Shown one piece after another: positions 12,391 to 23,070 of a stretch of 64,000 nt of DNA. The number at the start of each line of letters is the position of its first letter. Within the stretch, counting starts at the first letter, position 1. The notes below the pieces were generated by a model. It was not told the origin of the DNA. It made no database searches and worked only from the letters and a program-made list of their open reading frames with translations. The stretch covers positions 10,879,669-10,943,668 of the forward strand of contig NW_004624795.1 of NCBI RefSeq assembly GCF_000247695.1, in the 5' to 3' direction. A program made the translations under genes and the position numbers. Source of the DNA: Heterocephalus glaber. Taxonomy: Eukaryota > Chordata > Mammalia > Rodentia > Bathyergidae.

Positions 12391-13647
12391 GCGAAAAGAG
12401 GTTGTATTGTATTTCCATTCCAGGTAAGTTTATTGATAATATCTGGACAACATTGGCAACACACATCTCTGATATTCATCTTCTATAGCACTGTATAAAT
12501 TATACACCTCATAAATTATTACACAAAGGATTTAATGGAGAAGTCCTAATTTAGCTTGTTATTGTGCCTAAATATCTTTGGGATAGAACAGAATGGTCTA
12601 CCCATTTGTCTCCTGAATGCCTTCTCATAATCATGACTGTTCCTAAAGCTCTTGAAGTTATGTCAATGAGTCTCATTTTCCTTCCACGGGTAAAAAAGAA
12701 GGCCGAGTGACTTCTTAGAACCAGATACTCTGGGCCCTTGTTAGAAATGGGCAACATTCTTTTACTTGTCCAGCTTTGAACTTCAGGGATGTGGAAACAT
12801 GCTAGACATAAATGTTTTCATCTGGATCCTCTATTTGAAAAGCCCTGTTAATGGTGCCAAGCACACAATTTCCAGGATAAAATGGAAACTGAGGTGAGTA
12901 TAGATAATATCCTTGGGTACTAACATGTAGCTGAGTGTTAGGAAAACCAAGCCCGGGAGCACTGAAATATAAGGAAGATCCCTAAAATCACATTTCTTTT
13001 ATTGCTTTTGCTGCTATTTGAGTAACTTCCTGCTGTCGCTGACACTCAGCCCATTAAGGTTTTATTCTTCAAAGACAAGCATCTGGGAACATCGCCTGCC
13101 CCTGAGTGACTCCTGCCCACGCCATGAGCCAAATGGTCAGAGTGCCACTTTACTACAGTGTGTGGAAATATCAGGCTATAACCTGATCCTAGGGAGTCAT
13201 GACATGCCTGGCCTTATTACTCACCTTAGTTCCTGTTTCTGGAGGAACAGTTTCTCTATCCTGTGCATCTCAACTTCCTATTTCATACCATCTACCACCC
13301 TTTCCAGTAACCTTCCTCTCCCTGCAAGCTGGAAATCTGTTTTGCTCTCTCCCCACTCTCTAGCTATCAAAGACAGACGAAACTCAACATAAATCTCACC
13401 CTCATAGTGCTGTTCTGGTGCAAGATATGTCTCCCCCAAATGAAGTCATTCTTGGTTTGGCAATCCTCTGGGTTTTGACCTCTAAAATTTCCACATCTAG
13501 AGCTTTCCTTTCAAGGCAAAGACTCCTAGTGGACAAAAAAATCAAATAAATATACCCCCTACTTGTTCATTGTTTCAGCTATAGCTCTGCCCTCTGTACG
13601 TATCTCAGGATGTTATAGATTGTGCTTGCAAATTCTCCAAATCTTCA
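12391..13647. other. Intergenic, no recognised feature
   Basis: A 124-codon frame at 13018-13392 (+) has no recognisable domain and no splice or promoter context, so I regard it as chance. No repeats recognised. Confidence 0.35.
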
Positions 13648-13735
13648 CATTTTTTTTTTTTGGTGCCGGGGATGGAATCCGGGTCCTTGCGCTTGCGCAG
13701 TAGGCGGCAAAACTACTGACCTAAATCCCCGGCCC
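13648..13735 (-). repeat. ID SINE
   Basis: Antisense ID: poly-T, then ggtgccggggatggaatccg, ending aaatccccggccc. It lies next to a second antisense ID, 12 bp away. Confidence 0.9.
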
Positions 13736-13746
13736 TTGATAAGACT

Positions 13747-13833
13747 TTTTTTTTTTTTGGTACCGGGGATTGAACCCAGGACCTTGCACTTTTGAGGCAG
13801 ACACCTGAACCACTGAGCTAAATCCCCGGCCCC
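13747..13833 (-). repeat. ID SINE
   Basis: Antisense ID: poly-T, then ggtaccggggattgaaccca, ending ctaaatccccggccc. It forms a tandem same-orientation pair with 13648-13735, as two insertions into one A-rich target would. Confidence 0.9.
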
Positions 13834-13939
13834 CACATTTTTTAAACCCAACATACGAGTCACCAAATTGAGTGACAGAGTTCACGCTTCCAATGATCTT
13901 TAATATAAATATGCAGATATATAAAACCTAATTTAGTTT

Positions 13940-14025
13940 AAAATAGACACACATACACACAGAGTTTCTCTTTTCTCTATTAAAACAGGCACACACACAG
14001 TAACACAAACACACATATATATTTG
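13940..14025 (+). repeat. CA-rich interrupted simple repeat
   Basis: Three ACAC-rich bursts (acacacatacacacag, acacacacag, acacacata), interrupted by unique bases. Confidence 0.7.
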
Positions 14026-15044
14026 AGGAGCATTTACTTTTAAAAATATTTAATTATTGGAATTGTAAAAGTAAGATATATGCGCTACAACTCAAAAATC
14101 ATACAATGGTCTAAAGTCAAATGCATACTCTTACCTTTTCCTAACCTTCTCCTCTTGTCTCACAGTTGCAAGTATCTATCTAATGTATGGTATACCCAAA
14201 TATTTATAGAAATGTGTAATTTTTAAAATTCAGAATGTAATCATAATACACTTATTATTTGTCATTAACTGTGATTTTCACTTACTGATGTATCATGACT
14301 ATTCCCCTTTATTAATACATAAATCTTCCAAGTTTTTCTATTTTTGAAACTTACTAGTTTTAAGGGCAAATGAAAATACAGAGCAGATATAAAGAGTAAG
14401 GGAATGAATGAACACAGTAAGAAATGTAAACAATAGAAATGGGCTTATGATAGAAAGACCCTTATCTTTCCCTAGATCTCTCATTCCCTCTTCTCAGAAG
14501 CCACAACTTTCTTCCTCTTCATTCCTGAAATTTGGAACATGGAATTTAGAACAACTAATCACTCTTAAATAAATCTGCAGCTAACCTTCCCCTTCCTTCA
14601 TGCTTATAGGCCAGAAAAGCAAAGAAAACTCACTTCTTGTAAATGTCCAGGGTCATTGGACCTCATGAAGCATCGAATAGAAGCTGAACCTTTCTCAGGG
14701 AAAGCCACAAATCACCCACAGTTAACAAAAGATATGTATTATGTTAGCTCAAGACTGGAAAGAGCCATTGCCATTACAGCTCTGGAAAGCTGCAACTTTT
14801 TGCAATTCGTAGACTTAGTTGAAAATGTTCAAAGCTATGAGATGGATACGATGAAAATCATTCCATCTATTTTAAACCAAGCAGTGGACTAGGAATGATT
14901 TTGAGCACTTCCATTTAGTCTCACTCTGTCCAAAATTAAGAAATGAGATCAGGGTACCAGCAAGCAGTGTAGTATTATACTTCCAGGGAAAGTGGACTAC
15001 AGAGTTGGCAGATAATTGATTGCATAATATGTTTATTGGTCTGT
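14026..15044. other. AT-rich intergenic with one isolated 78-codon frame
   Basis: About 14040-14350 is AT-rich and may be an old L1 3' end. A 78-codon frame at 14656-14892 (+) is open upstream for a few codons, ends in tag and reads as ordinary-looking protein, but I do not recognise it. It could be a decayed retrocopy or chance. Confidence 0.3.
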
Positions 15045-15400
15045 GAATGTGTCAGGGCTCTCTGGAGAGCCAGAATCAATAGGATGTGTATATATGTAGA
15101 GAGATTTATTTTTAAAGAATTGGCTTGTGTGATTATGGAGGGAGAGTAGCAAGCCCAAAGAAGAAACCTGAAGAGAAGGCCAGCAGGTTGGAGACCCAGG
15201 GAAGAGATGATACTGTGGTCAAGTATGAAGACTGTCAGTCTGTTGGCAGAATTCCTTCTTACTCAAGGGAGATCAGTACTTGTTCTATTAAATGGGTCTT
15301 CAATTGACTGGAAAAGGACCACCGCATTGTGAAGAGCAATCTGATTTACTCACAATCCACAGATTTAAATGTTAACCTCATCTTTAAAAATACCTTCATA

Positions 15401-15485
15401 GCCGGGGATTTAGCTCAGTGGTTTCACCGCCTGCTGTGCAAGCGCAAGGATATGAGTTCGATCCCCGGTACCAAAAAAAAAAAAA
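15401..15485 (+). repeat. ID SINE
   Basis: Intact ID body from gccggggatttagctcag to gatccccggtacc with a poly-A tail. Flanking copies of aaataccttcata are the target-site duplication, showing insertion into the older repeat at 15045-15838. Confidence 0.93.
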
Positions 15486-15504
15486 GATAAAAAATACCTT
15501 CATA

Positions 15505-15710
15505 GAGGGAATGGAATTAATATGAAAAAATGGAAACAAAGTCTTTGTAAATTGAGAGGGATGGAGGGGTTGAAGGGGGGCAGGGGAATGGGGAAAAAAT
15601 AAGAACCAAGAGAGATTATGTAAAGGTGCAAATTTCCAAAGATGAATGTCATTATATTGTATACCTAAAATGTACCAATAAAAGTAATTTTAAAAAATTA
15701 AAAATCCTAG
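15505..15710 (+). repeat. L1-like 3' tail fragment
   Basis: A purine-rich stretch (gggatggaggggttgaagg) is followed by gtatacctaaaatgtaccaa and an AATAAAA-type end, the layout of rodent L1 3' UTRs. It sits between two parts of the older repeat. Confidence 0.5.
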
Positions 15711-15852
15711 AAATACTGACAAATATAGAAAAAAATGTCTTCATAGAAATATCCAGAATAATGTTTGATTAAATATCTGGGTACTATGCCCCAGCCAAGT
15801 TGACACATAAAATTTACCATAATAATCAATCTGGTCTGGATATTTCTACGGA

Positions 15853-15938
15853 CATTTTTTTTTCCAATACTGGGAATCGAACTCAGGACCTTGTGCTTGC
15901 CAGGCAGGAGCAGCACCACTGAGCTACATCCCTGGCCC
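15853..15938 (-). repeat. ID SINE
   Basis: Antisense ID: poly-T, then ccaatactgggaatcgaact, ending gctacatccctggccc. The flanks carry similar ctggtct(g/a)ga segments, a probable target-site duplication. Confidence 0.9.
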
Positions 15939-16323
15939 TGGTCTAGATCTTTCTATCAGTTTCCACAGCGCCACCATTTAAAACACATTGGAATGGTTCT
16001 CATCTGGAAGGATACTTTGCCAAACAATGTTAATTTTTATTATCTTTTTATGATAAAACCAGAAATCCACTATTTCTGATGCTATGCACTGACTTACTAA
16101 TAAATTGTGTGTATGTGGTAAGGTTATTCCAGAGCCAGCCATTTTATATGCAGATGATATTAAGGTCGGAGACTTCCTTGGATTCTGAAAAGTACCTAGA
16201 ATTCAATATCTAAAATTTCTGCCTCTGAAGAGTTATAAATTTTTACATAAACATATATTGAGCATCTGCAGTTGTACCAGAACTGTGTTAGCCATTGAGG
16301 AAATGTAACCATTCTTATGTCAA

Positions 16324-16380
16324 GAAATATACGATCTAAAAAAAAAAAAAAAGAAAGAAAAAATGAAATATATGATCTAA
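16324..16380 (+). repeat. Poly-A insertion with flanking duplication
   Basis: The 16-bp segment gaaatatacgatctaa at 16324-16339 recurs with one change at 16365-16380 (gaaatatatgatctaa). Between them lies only about 25 bp of A-rich sequence. This looks like a retrotransposition event reduced to its tail. Confidence 0.7.
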
Positions 16381-18477
16381 TGCCAAGACTAGACAAGGGA
16401 GTGGAAAATTCCCAGCCTCTAATGCTCTCAAAGAGATTTGTACAGAATGCTAAAGGAAGCACATTCTTCAGTATTACTCCTACATTATGGTTCATTCTCT
16501 CTTCACAGTTACTTGTGAACTCTCAGTTCCAAGGCAGGGGAAGCATCCCTCTGACTGACCTGCTTAACCTTACCTTGGCTTACTCCTCTAACTCCAGAGT
16601 CCAGTTTCTTTACAGTGGTTGTAACACAATAAATTTATTTCAAAGGTTTCCAGGTACAATGCAGACTGGAGGGAGGAGTTGGGGGCTAAAATAAAAATGA
16701 GTCTGTGGCTCAGGTCAGTCACTTCACGTGGAAGGGAAGCCATATAGACTGATTTGGATGCCAAGAATCACTTTCTATGGCATCTACATAGCTAGGAACC
16801 CCTCTTAGAAGGCATCTGGGTATTTGATGGATTTCTGAAATAAGGCTTCTATTAAACAGCTCACTATGTTGTACTGTTTTGTTAGCGATTATCACAGAGG
16901 AAGTTAGTCTAGATTAAGACCAGATTAGACTTGCAAATATCATGGAAGTAGACTTTCCTGTCAGTGATAGAAATTGACATTTAATAGCAGCCTTTTATGT
17001 GGAAATAACAGGTCTGATTATTCTGCAGTTTTTCCAAACATACAGGTTGATTAGATTTGGCTTTAATGGGTGTTTCAATTTTTGATTAATTGAGTTCTAG
17101 CTATAAATTATAAATCCAAAAATTTCACCTATGATACCTTTGTGCTCCACTAGCCCCACACAAGCTGGTCATCAAAAGCCTATCACTGTCATCCAAAATA
17201 GGCTAAAATTTCTCCTGAAATCATATTTTTCTCCTCAGAAGTATTTATACTCAAGTTAAGAATTTAAGAATTAAACAGCAGGTATATTTTACTGAAGATT
17301 TGGAGTGATTGCACACTTACAAGTTTTTCCCAAATAAATTGAAATTCATTGAAACTGGATGAACAAAATCTTATTCTGTTGAAAGAAGTGATCTCTCAGT
17401 TCCAAGCAGGACCTAATATCTGAAACAGATTAAAATGTTAAAAAGTTTAATCGTGTATCATTTTGAGCCAACAAAATAAAACACTAGTGGCAAACAATCC
17501 TATTACTCAAAAGAGAAATAAATGGGAAAGATGTCTAATTAGGTCAACTCCCAAAGCATGGTTTGAACTTACCATACCAAGTTGTTCTGGACTACAACAT
17601 GAGAGCTAAAAGCTGTTAATAAAAATAGTTATGATAATAGCCTTAATAAAGTGAACTTTCTGATGTTATTTGCTGCATTGTAAAAGAAACATTCAGATGT
17701 CATTTGTTTCAAACTGGCTTATTATCTACAAAACTAAATGTAAGACACATTCTAGAATAGTTTGACAATGTAGAACATTGGCTATAAGTTATCAATTCTT
17801 TCAAAACTTTGTGGAATAAACTTACAGATGAATGGTGAAATATAGGGTTTAAATGGACCACAGACCAATTTGAAGCTGTCATGATGCTAGTGTATTTAAA
17901 AAATCTCGAACATTTATATTAATTTTAAAGCCCAATGGACTTGCTTTTTGCCAGGTGATATAAGCAATAATATGAGCCACTACTTGAGGTCACATTAAAA
18001 CAGTGTTCCACAAACCGATGACTATGTTGGCAACTTATCCTTGGGAGTCTTTTATTGCAGTGAGTAATAAGAAAAATGGTGAAGGAAGACCAAGAAATGT
18101 TTTTACTGGCAGTGAGCTTCATTAAACTCTATAAAGCAATGGGCTTTCTCCAGCAAGATGACAGTAAGTGACATCTCAGTGACCTTGTATATTGTGTTGT
18201 AGCTACTCAAATACTTTGATGGGTAAGAACAAACAAATGACCAAAATATCTTTTCTATAAATATATTGAATGAATAGTGGACATGAATAGGAATATGATA
18301 TACTTGCTATAAACTCTAGGAGAATAAAATCTAAACTCTTTCACAGTCTTATCTGCTTATATCTTCAATTTCTTTCGATGTTTGTGAATCCTTCTAAACT
18401 TATGAATATGGTTAATTATTTTTTAAAATTTCTTTAATATTATTTGTCTTTATAACTATTATTTTAACTCTTTACTT
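16381..18477. other. Long AT-rich stretch without recognised repeats
   Basis: About 2 kb in which I recognise no SINE, LTR or L1. A 125-codon frame ending at 16694 starts in the A-rich insertion and looks like chance. The absence of insertions could mean constraint, or simply unrecognised old sequence. Confidence 0.35.
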
Positions 18478-18485
18478 TAATTATC

Positions 18486-18640
18486 ACACCCAAGGCAGTC
18501 TTCACACATGACAACAGCACATTCCATACATGTGTATTGCTTACATTGACAGCACATGTGTTTTGCTTTCCTGACCTTTTTGTAGGATATACTTGACATT
18601 TCACTGGTCTAGCTGTTTTGTCAAGAGGTTCTGATTATAT
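18486..18640 (-). repeat. piggyBac cysteine-rich domain, copy A (distal)
   Basis: On the minus strand this reads a Cys-rich finger, AKHMCCQCKQYTCMECAVV followed by MCEDCLGCDN and a stop. It is the best-kept of three copies, with its full series of Cys residues. A one-base shift separates it from an upstream RPVKC segment. Confidence 0.8.
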
Positions 18641-18908
18641 TATACAATATGTAGTTAACAGGAACATAAAATATCAATAAAAGAAAGTACTAAATTATTA
18701 ATATGTATTCTGTGTTTAGAATAAACATCAATATTTTCAGATCAGCTGTGTACTTGCTTACAAAACCTAAAAGATAACATCAGAAATAATCAGAATCACA
18801 GCAGACTTAACACAAACCCTCAAGAAAGAAAAAAAAGAAAGAAAAAGAAAGAAAAACCTATGTGAACTACAATGAAAATACCAATAAAATGCTACAAAAA
18901 AGTAATCT

Positions 18909-19075
18909 TTGCTTCAATTGTCACACCCAAGGCAGTCTGCACACATGATAACTGCATGCTTCATGCACATGTCTTGCTTATACTGACAGCACACGTGCTT
19001 AGCTTTCCTTTCCTATGTGGCAAGCCATTCTTGTCACCTCTCTTCTCTTCCTGTTTCCTAAGGAGCTTCCTACTA
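18909..19075 (-). repeat. piggyBac cysteine-rich domain, copy B (middle)
   Basis: Second copy, reading AKHVCCQYKQDMCMKHAV and then MCADCLGCDN-stop, with some Cys replaced. The neighbouring spacer (about 19080-19270) is a diverged duplicate of the spacer at 18640-18905. Shared segments include cctatgtgaactacaa and gataacatcagaaat. Confidence 0.8.
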
Positions 19076-19271
19076 TATTGTAAAAAGTGCAATTAGAAGG
19101 AAAATAAGATATCAATGAAACAAAATATCAATTGTGTAATTAGTGCTTAGAATAGACATCAACATTTTCACATCAGTTTACTTGCTTATAAAACCTAAGA
19201 GATAACATCAGAAATAAAAACCTATGTGAACTACAACGTAAACACAAAAGTCTATCACAGAAATAATCTTT

Positions 19272-19445
19272 GGTTCAACTGTTACACCAAGGCAGTCTCC
19301 ACACATGAAAACTGCATGTTCCATGCACACATCTCACACTGACAGCACATGTGCTTAGCTTTCCTTTCCTGTCTCTTACACTGATAGCATGTACGTTTTG
19401 TTTTCCTGCCCTTTCTTGTAGGGCACAGCTGACTTCTTTTTGGTT
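19272..19445 (-). repeat. piggyBac cysteine-rich domain, copy C (proximal)
   Basis: Third copy, the one next to the transposase core. It begins AKHMCCQCEMCAWNMQFSC and ends with a stop after a small internal deletion shifts the frame. With copies A and B it shows that a roughly 360-430-bp unit was tandemly amplified. Confidence 0.8.
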
Positions 19446-19501
19446 TTCCTGTTATTGTACTAGGTCTTTGGGATGTTGCGCCTGCCTGTTTATCTGTCAG
19501 C

Positions 19502-19906
19502 TCACCAGTGTGCTCCAAAATGTTTTTTGCGTAGTTCCCAGGGCAGAAATTTTTTGTTTTTCTTCTTCAGTAAATGATCTCTAATGAGTTCCAGTCCTAA
19601 TTCTCTAAGAAAATTTTTCTGTAGTAGTTTGCACTTGTTATTTTCTTTGTAAACTATCAAACTCTTTCTGCCACACATGTTTAGGATTGAGTAAAACACA
19701 ACCATTGGCCAATGATTTGTGTTTTGAGTGACCTCATAGTTGTCACATAACTCATCAACAATGTCTACTCTGCCTTTGGTTTTGTTGTAGAAAGTTTCCA
19801 TCTCAGGCTTCCATTTTGTCACGGTTTCCCTATCAATATTTCCATCATGGTGCAGTGTTGACATCAGCAATACCAGTTTGGTTTTCTTTGTCACATATGA
19901 CACCAA
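19502..19906 (-). pseudogene. piggyBac transposase C-terminal core fragment
   Basis: This 134-codon open segment is the best-preserved part of the relic. It holds the MVSYVTKKTKLVLLMST block, the KPEMETFYNKTKGRVDIVDE region with the third catalytic Asp, and the NHWPMVVFYSILN helix typical of DDE_Tnp_1_7 transposases. The frame is lost upstream at a shift near 19906 and there is no functional start. It is a dead transposase fragment, not a domesticated gene, because its catalytic core is incomplete and interrupted. Confidence 0.85.
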
Positions 19907-20881
19907 TGCAAATATTTCTGAAACGCAAAGATTGTACTATACAATTCTCTGTTTTGAAATTGCAACATTTCATTTGGAATTTCTGCTTGTTCCTGTGTAC
20001 AGTTCCTGCACTGGTCAACTTGTGCCCTGTTAACAAATGTAACAATAATTGAAAACTGCTAAACCAATTGTCACATTCTGATTAGTTTGGGAGATGTGAG
20101 CAATAAGTCTGTTCACAATATCATTTGGTTTATCGTTAAATGAATATAGACCTGACAGATAAATTTCTAAATTGAAAGCATAATCAAGTCTTTGCATCTA
20201 CAAGGGCATAAATTTTATGCCATATTTTGACCCTTCGCTTTTCCATAAGTCTTTTAGATTCCTGTAATCACCATGAGAAATCCCTGTTAAATATAGCAGA
20301 CCTATGAATACTTTCAGTTCAGCTAGTGAGGTGTCAGAATGAATACATTTTTGACTATGGCTATTGGTGTATACAGAACATTTTACTTGTATTTCAGCCT
20401 TTGTGTATTTCCCAGCATCTTGTAGCATTTTGTCTGTTACAATTTCCAACACTGAATGGGAGTGCTGGCATTCTGTCCAATATGTATCACCCTGCCAAGA
20501 CCTTCACTATATTTTCAGACCTAGTTCTAACATTAGATTGTTCTGTTTCATTGCATGACCATTTTGCAACATTTCAACTAGCAAAATATGTATTCACATT
20601 GCTATTTTCTTCGTCATCTGACTGAAGGAGGTTTGCATCCCCTATGTCTGTATCAGTCAGTTCCTGTTCCATTTCACTGTCACAGGAACTTTGGCTCACA
20701 TAGCTAATGTCAAAGATGCATCATCATCATTGTCGTCATCCTTGTCATCTACCCATACCACTCTTCCTTTATGAAAACATTTATTTTACCATAATGAATC
20801 ATCTTCATCATCCATGCATGAGTAATCTGATTCACTTTTGACCTCCTCCAAAACTTGGAAATCTGGTTTTTCATGTACCAT

Positions 20882-21219
20882 TATACTGAATTGAGCTACT
20901 TCTACCAAAAAAGATCAAAAGAAAAATGTTTTCAAAATCCTAGAGTAGTGTGGATGTTTTATACCTCCTGTCATGCTCAGGTAAACATGTGCAAAACCTG
21001 TTAGATGGAGAATCGTGTGGGTAGAAATTCTGATTTGACACTTTTGCACATGTGCACATACCTTGCCTTTCGTCCTACCAAGTGGGTAGACACAAAGATC
21101 GCTTCCTGTATCTCTCAGGCAAAATCTTGGAGACGCACAGCCAGCTACCATTACACTGAAGTAAAAACTTACAATAGAAAAGTAAGGGATATTTTTGTGG
21201 AGCCCAGTGTTATGTTCTT
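20882..21219. other. Flank of piggyBac relic
   Basis: This may include the 5' terminal region of the transposon, upstream of the ATG. I could not identify inverted repeats or a TTAA duplication with confidence. Confidence 0.3.
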
Positions 21220-21365
21220 ATTAGCTCATTCAGTGATGAATTCTTCAAAGGATTTATCCTTCATGATCCAGTCACGTTTCTAGGTCTCACTTCTTTCCAC
21301 TGCTCCACTGGGGATCAAAACTTCAATATATAAGTTTTTGGGAGACATTTCCTATTTAAATTATA
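21220..21365 (-). repeat. MaLR LTR fragment
   Basis: The order tcatgatccagtcac, tctaggtctcac and ggggatcaaaacttcaa, then ttgggagacattt, is the antisense 5' end of a MaLR LTR. Confidence 0.55.
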
Positions 21366-21437
21366 ATGCCATTCTTATGCTTGGATTTCCAGTGGGAAAG
21401 AACAGGAGGGCAGAATTTCAGCTCTGACTATGGCTTG

Positions 21438-21800
21438 TGCTGTGATTTAGATCTAAATGTCCCCCCAAAGTCTGATATGCTTGGAAGGGGATTGGATTAT
21501 GGGGTGCTATACTCATCCATGGATTCATCCACTGATGAGTTCCTAACTGAATGTGCTGTTAGGAGGTGCAACCTGGTTGGAGGTGGGTCACTGGGGAGTG
21601 TCAGCTGGAAGGGTGTACTGTCTTTGGCTCCTCCCTTCTCTCTCTGCTTCCTGGCTGCTGAGGGTTAAATAGGGGATTTTTTTCCACCAAGCCCTTCTAC
21701 CATGATGTTTCTGCCTTGTAGCAGGCCAACTTTGGACTGAACCCACAGACACTGTGAGCCAATTAAATCTCTTCTTTAAATTGTATGTGCTGGGTGAATT
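21438..21800 (+). repeat. MaLR-type solo LTR
   Basis: Begins tgctgtgatttagatctaaa followed by tgtcccccc, the typical start of MaLR LTRs. It contains a tcctcccttctctctctgct tract and ccatgatgtttctgcctt, and ends with gagccaattaaatctcttc. About 360 bp and apparently near complete. Confidence 0.8.
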
Positions 21801-22199
21801 GCCTGCCAAAGTGGGACAAAGTGAGAGAAAAAGCAGAGAGAGGCCAAGGAAACAAATGAAATGGTGGGAAGAGCTTGGCAAGACTTGCCCACCTGTCTCA
21901 AGCTTCGACCTCTGAGGACAGGCGGACACAGACTTACATTGGGTTGAAGTAGTATTGAGATAGGATTATACAGTGGGGACACTGATGTTCAGTTACATCA
22001 TACGGAAGCTTCAGTGAACTCCAGATTGAAAAGGAAATAATTTACTTCAGTGAAAAGAGCCTGGACATGTTAGAAGGAGTTTATTTAACAAGTTAAGATG
22101 AAAGAATCTCTTCTTTCTCTCCTACAAAGCCTCACAGAGTGTAATGTAAGACTTTGTTGAAGAGATTACCTGATTCAGAGAACTGGAAATACAGAACTG

Positions 22200-22201
<2 letters not shown>

Positions 22202-22231
<30 letters not shown>
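22202..22231 (+). repeat. (TC)15 microsatellite
   Basis: Uninterrupted CT dinucleotide run. Confidence 0.97.
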
Positions 22232-22234
<3 letters not shown>

Positions 22235-22376
22235 ATAGATGAAGCCCCCCAATATTAACATTGGTCATTTTTGTATGATGATATTTATATTCTGGTGATA
22301 TTAGATTATTTTCTCCTTTATATTGCTTTAATTTATGTTAGCATGCTTTATTTTAAAATAAGGGTTTTTGTTTTTT

Positions 22377-22465
22377 GTGTTTTTTTTTTCTAGTACTGGG
22401 AATTGAACTCAGGACCTTGCACTTACTAGGCAGGCATGGTGCCACTGAGCTACATCCCTGGCCCT
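22377..22465 (-). repeat. ID SINE
   Basis: Antisense ID: poly-T, then ctagtactgggaattgaact, ending gctacatccctggccc. It is flanked by tttaaaataa copies. Confidence 0.92.
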
Positions 22466-22790
22466 ACTTTAAAATAACAAGAATAATTTTGAAAAGGAGT
22501 CTTTCTGTCACAGATACCTGTTATCTATCTGTTTATATCTATAACTACCGATGAATTACAAATAATTTGCAAGGAAGAAAGTACTTAAAAAGTCATGTTT
22601 TCCTCTTCTTGAAAAAATAAAATATACAGTAGGAATAAAATAGAAATAAATATTTGAAATACAAGGCAACATATGAATCATGCCATGAAAAAAAAAATAA
22701 GCAGAGGGCCTAGGAATTTGGGGGTAATGTATCCTCTCTCAAAGAGTCTACGTAAGGACCCCCAAGCCTCTCTTCTAAAACTGCCAGGAG

Positions 22791-22873
22791 ATTGGGCAGT
22801 GGTTTCACCGCCTGCTGCACAAGCGCAAGGACCTGAGTTCGATCCCCGGTACCAAAAAAAAAAAAAAAAAAGA
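22791..22873 (+). repeat. 5'-truncated ID SINE
   Basis: It lacks the first bases of the family (starts attgggcagtggtttcacc) but keeps the 3' body and a long poly-A. It is flanked by taaaactgccaggag (22776-22790) and taaaaccgccaggag (22880-22894). Confidence 0.92.
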
Positions 22874-22959
22874 TCAGTGTAAAACCGCCAGGAGAAAAAT
22901 TAGTCTATGTTTAGAAACTACTGTTCCAGAAATTAGAAGATGCTATATACACACTTTTC

Positions 22960-23070
22960 ATTTAATATTTTCTTGAAATCTTTGCATTCTTTATCTCCAC
23001 TTTACAGATGAAAAGACTGAGGTATGAACAGGTTAATCAGCTTCGAAGACTTTGTTCTCCAGTTGGCAGC
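22960..23070 (-). repeat. MIR SINE fragment
   Basis: The stretch ctccactttacagatgaaaa followed by gactgaggtatgaacagg matches the antisense MIR core. Confidence 0.6.

Larger units (their letters stand above)
15045..15838 (+). repeat. Old interspersed repeat with nested insertions
   Basis: It starts gtgtcagggctctctggaga, contains ggagacccagggaagag and ends in ccagccaagttgacac. These are landmarks of a widespread mammalian interspersed family whose name I cannot fix by eye. A second copy in the same orientation is at 36970-37335. An ID at 15401-15485 and an L1-like tail at about 15505-15710 interrupt it. The repeat resumes at about 15737 (tcttcatagaaatatccaga). Confidence 0.65.
18478..20881 (-). 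mobile_element. Decayed piggyBac-family DNA transposon
   Basis: Read on the minus strand, this is the wreck of a piggyBac-type transposase, a DDD nuclease that cuts and pastes at TTAA sites. It begins at an ATG at 20881 with an acidic Asp/Glu-rich N-terminus, as is usual for the family. The start of the transposase domain follows (20452-20198, including ELKVFIGLLYLTGI). It then jumps from a DLW motif almost directly to a YGIKF/DAKT-like block, so about 100-150 residues around the first catalytic Asp appear deleted. The segment for the second Asp is present but reads TIG where the family has an Asp. The third-Asp block KGRVDIVDELC and the following WPMVVFYSILNMCG are well kept (19906-19502). 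Frameshifts and stops break the frame throughout. The 3' cysteine-rich domain occurs three times. No terminal inverted repeats were identified by eye, so the true ends are uncertain. Confidence 0.85.

Noticed and set aside
18478..20881. Domesticated PGBD-type gene
   Set aside because: Multiple stops and frameshifts, an internal deletion over the first catalytic residue, and a triplicated 3' end indicate a dead transposon.
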